Part shown: piece by piece, positions 62,881 to 64,000 of the stretch | Layout: each line of letters starts with the position of its first letter | How positions within the stretch are numbered: the first letter of the stretch is position 1 | DNA from: UBA7378 sp049611805 | GTDB taxonomy: Bacteria > Pseudomonadota > Alphaproteobacteria > RS24 | NCBI GenBank assembly: GCA_049611805.1 | Contig: JBMZAX010000003.1 | Span: forward strand, 75,451 to 139,450 | DNA length: 64,000 nt | Direction: 5' to 3' | Position numbers and translations under genes: made by a program | The notes under the pieces: generated by a model | The model's input: only the letters and a program-made list of their open reading frames with translations | Told to the model about the DNA's origin: nothing | The model's database searches: none

Positions 62881-63525
62881 ATGGAGTTTACGATGCAGGA
62901 TCCGCTGGATACTTATATGAATACCCTTGTGCCGATGGTGGTCGAACAGTCCAACCGTGGCGAGCGTGCCTTCGACATTTACTCGCGCTTGTTGAAAGAG
63001 CGTGTGATTTTTGTCACCGGCGCGGTGGAAGATTACATGGCAAGTCTGGTGACGGCGCAATTGCTGTTTCTGGAAGCGGATAATCCGAAAAAGGAAATTT
63101 CCATGTACATCAATTCGCCGGGCGGCGTGGTGACATCGGGCATGGCGATTTATGACACCATGCAATATATCCGCGCTCCGGTGGCGACATTGTGCATCGG
63201 CCAAGCGGCTTCCATGGGCTCGCTTCTGCTGGCGGCGGGCGAAAAGGGCATGCGCTACGCCCTGCCCAATGCGCGCATTATGGTGCATCAGCCATCGGGC
63301 GGGTTTCAGGGGCAGGCGTCCGACATTGAGCGTCACGCGCAGGAAATTCTCGATATGCGCGCACGGCTCAACAAAATTTATGTGACGCATACCGGCCAGT
63401 CCTTGCGTAAAATTGAAGACGCGCTGGAGCGTGACACGTTCATGACGGCGGAACAGGCGAAAGATTTCGGTCTGGTTGACGAGGTGACCGAACGCCGTGC
63501 AGAGGAAAGTGCAAAAAGCGCGTAG
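62881..63525 (+). CDS. clpP: ATP-dependent Clp protease proteolytic subunit
   Basis: Serine peptidase that forms the 14-mer chamber used by ClpX and ClpA. The 214-residue product has the catalytic Ser in GQAASMGSLLLAAG and His in NARIMVHQPSGGFQGQ; the Asp lies in the C-terminal part. The propeptide is short. The start is ATG 62881 with GGGAG four bases upstream; ATG 62893 (MQDPLD) is an alternative closer to the family start. Confidence 0.97.
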   Translation: MEFTMQDPLDTYMNTLVPMVVEQSNRGERAFDIYSRLLKERVIFVTGAVEDYMASLVTAQLLFLEADNPKKEISMYINSPGGVVTSGMAIYDTMQYIRAPVATLCIGQAASMGSLLLAAGEKGMRYALPNARIMVHQPSGGFQGQASDIERHAQEILDMRARLNKIYVTHTGQSLRKIEDALERDTFMTAEQAKDFGLVDEVTERRAEESAKSA

Positions 63526-63643
63526 TTGTTCTCGACTGCGTTAATTTTCTTGATGGGTCGGTTGCTTCATGGTGAAGTATAAAACGAATCAGTCCGATTC
63601 AGATTAGAACAACAATTTTGGTACCTTATTGAAAGGCGGAACC

Positions 63644-64000
63644 ATGAGCAAAGTAGGCGGAAGCGGCGACGGTAAAAGCACCCTTTACTGCTCGTTCTGC
63701 GGCAAAAGCCAGCACGAAGTGCGCAAGCTTATTGCCGGCCCGACCGTATTCATCTGCGATGAATGCGTTGAATTGTGCATGGACATTATCCGCGAAGAGA
63801 GCAAGGCATCTCTGGTCAAAACGCAGGATGGCGTGCCCACGCCGACCGAAATTCTGGAAGTGCTGGACGATTATGTCATCGGGCAGGCCCATGCCAAGCG
63901 CGTGCTGTCAGTGGCGGTGCACAATCATTACAAGCGGTTGAACCATGTCGGCAAAAATGGCGATGTGGAGCTTGCCAAATCCAATATTTTGCTGGTCGGC
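63644..64000 (+). CDS. clpX: ClpX unfoldase, N-terminal part (cut by window end)
   Basis: The first 119 residues of the AAA+ unfoldase that feeds ClpP. The N-terminal zinc-binding domain has C-x2-C in LYCSFCGKSQHEVRKL and a second C-x2-C in FICDECVELC. PTEILEVLDDYVIGQAHAKR leads into the AAA+ domain, and the window ends before the Walker A motif is complete. The start is ATG 63644 with AAGGCGG upstream, 118 bases after clpP, so it may have its own promoter. Confidence 0.96.
   Translation, partial: MSKVGGSGDGKSTLYCSFCGKSQHEVRKLIAGPTVFICDECVELCMDIIREESKASLVKTQDGVPTPTEILEVLDDYVIGQAHAKRVLSVAVHNHYKRLNHVGKNGDVELAKSNILLVG

Noticed and set aside
1..64000. Mobile elements, prophage, CRISPR arrays, toxin-antitoxin or restriction genes
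   Set aside because: No transposase, integrase, inverted-terminal-repeat pair, regularly spaced repeat array or defence gene was seen; the window looks like stable core chromosome with a few accessory genes.

Overview
This 64 kb window is a piece of an alphaproteobacterial chromosome. It contains no insertion sequence, phage gene, integrase or CRISPR array. The evidence for Alphaproteobacteria is the gene set and order: rnd-aspS; an NDUFA12-like complex I subunit next to mlaD, a DUF2155 gene and aat-accC-accB-aroQ; RNase E with an acidic insertion, divergent from an AMIN amidase and followed by PBP1A and RF2; an Rrf2-led suf operon; glnB-glnA; and tig-clpP-clpX. The DNA looks moderately GC-rich. 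Genus could not be fixed by reading; a Parvibaculum/Rhizobiales-like lineage is a guess.

Layout. 1-8.8 kb: end of a possible Ppx gene, RNase D, AspRS, envelope and respiratory genes, acetyl-CoA carboxylase subunits BC, AroQ, ThiS-ThiG. 8.8-21.8 kb: a DsbA-like oxidase, an M48-TPR protease, RNase E, amidase, PBP1A, RF2 (with its programmed +1 frameshift), bactofilin plus M23 peptidase, a DUF455 protein and a peroxiredoxin. 21.9-28.4 kb: a 1124-residue AsmA/YhdP-like protein, TyrRS, AnmK and an alpha/beta hydrolase. 28.4-36.1 kb: an Fe-S assembly operon (Rrf2 regulator, two cysteine desulfurases, SufBCD, SufT, SufA) behind a promoter overlapped by a perfect palindrome. 36.2-44.1 kb: GST, TesB, both methylmalonyl-CoA mutase subunits, LptF-LptG. 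44.2-49.2 kb: three acyl-CoA dehydrogenases around a thiolase. 49.2-56.3 kb: DEAD-box helicase, ParE, an OYE-family oxidoreductase, and glnB-glnA with a sigma-54 promoter and likely enhancer sites. 56.6-61 kb: a thiolase-like protein, a histidine phosphatase and a 686-residue nitrilase-aldoxime dehydratase fusion. 61.1-64 kb: tRNA-Leu(UAG), trigger factor, ClpP and the start of ClpX.

The most unusual item is the single reading frame at 58913-60973. Its N-terminal half is a complete nitrilase (E47, K129, C163). Its C-terminal half is a complete haem aldoxime dehydratase, with the four residues matching R178, S219, H299 and H320 of OxdRE. The two known consecutive steps, aldoxime to nitrile and nitrile to carboxylic acid plus ammonia, would be joined in one polypeptide. 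Elsewhere I know these enzymes as separate, neighbouring genes.

Other points of interest are a 20-bp-period tandem dyad upstream of the glnB sigma-54 promoter, 12-bp iterons in a divergent acyl-CoA dehydrogenase/thiolase promoter region, a histone-H1-like Lys/Ala tail on trigger factor, a ThiS that ends Gly-Gly-Gly-Ala, and a non-discriminating signature in AspRS. Start codons were chosen from ribosome-binding sites and family N-termini; several are GTG or TTG.
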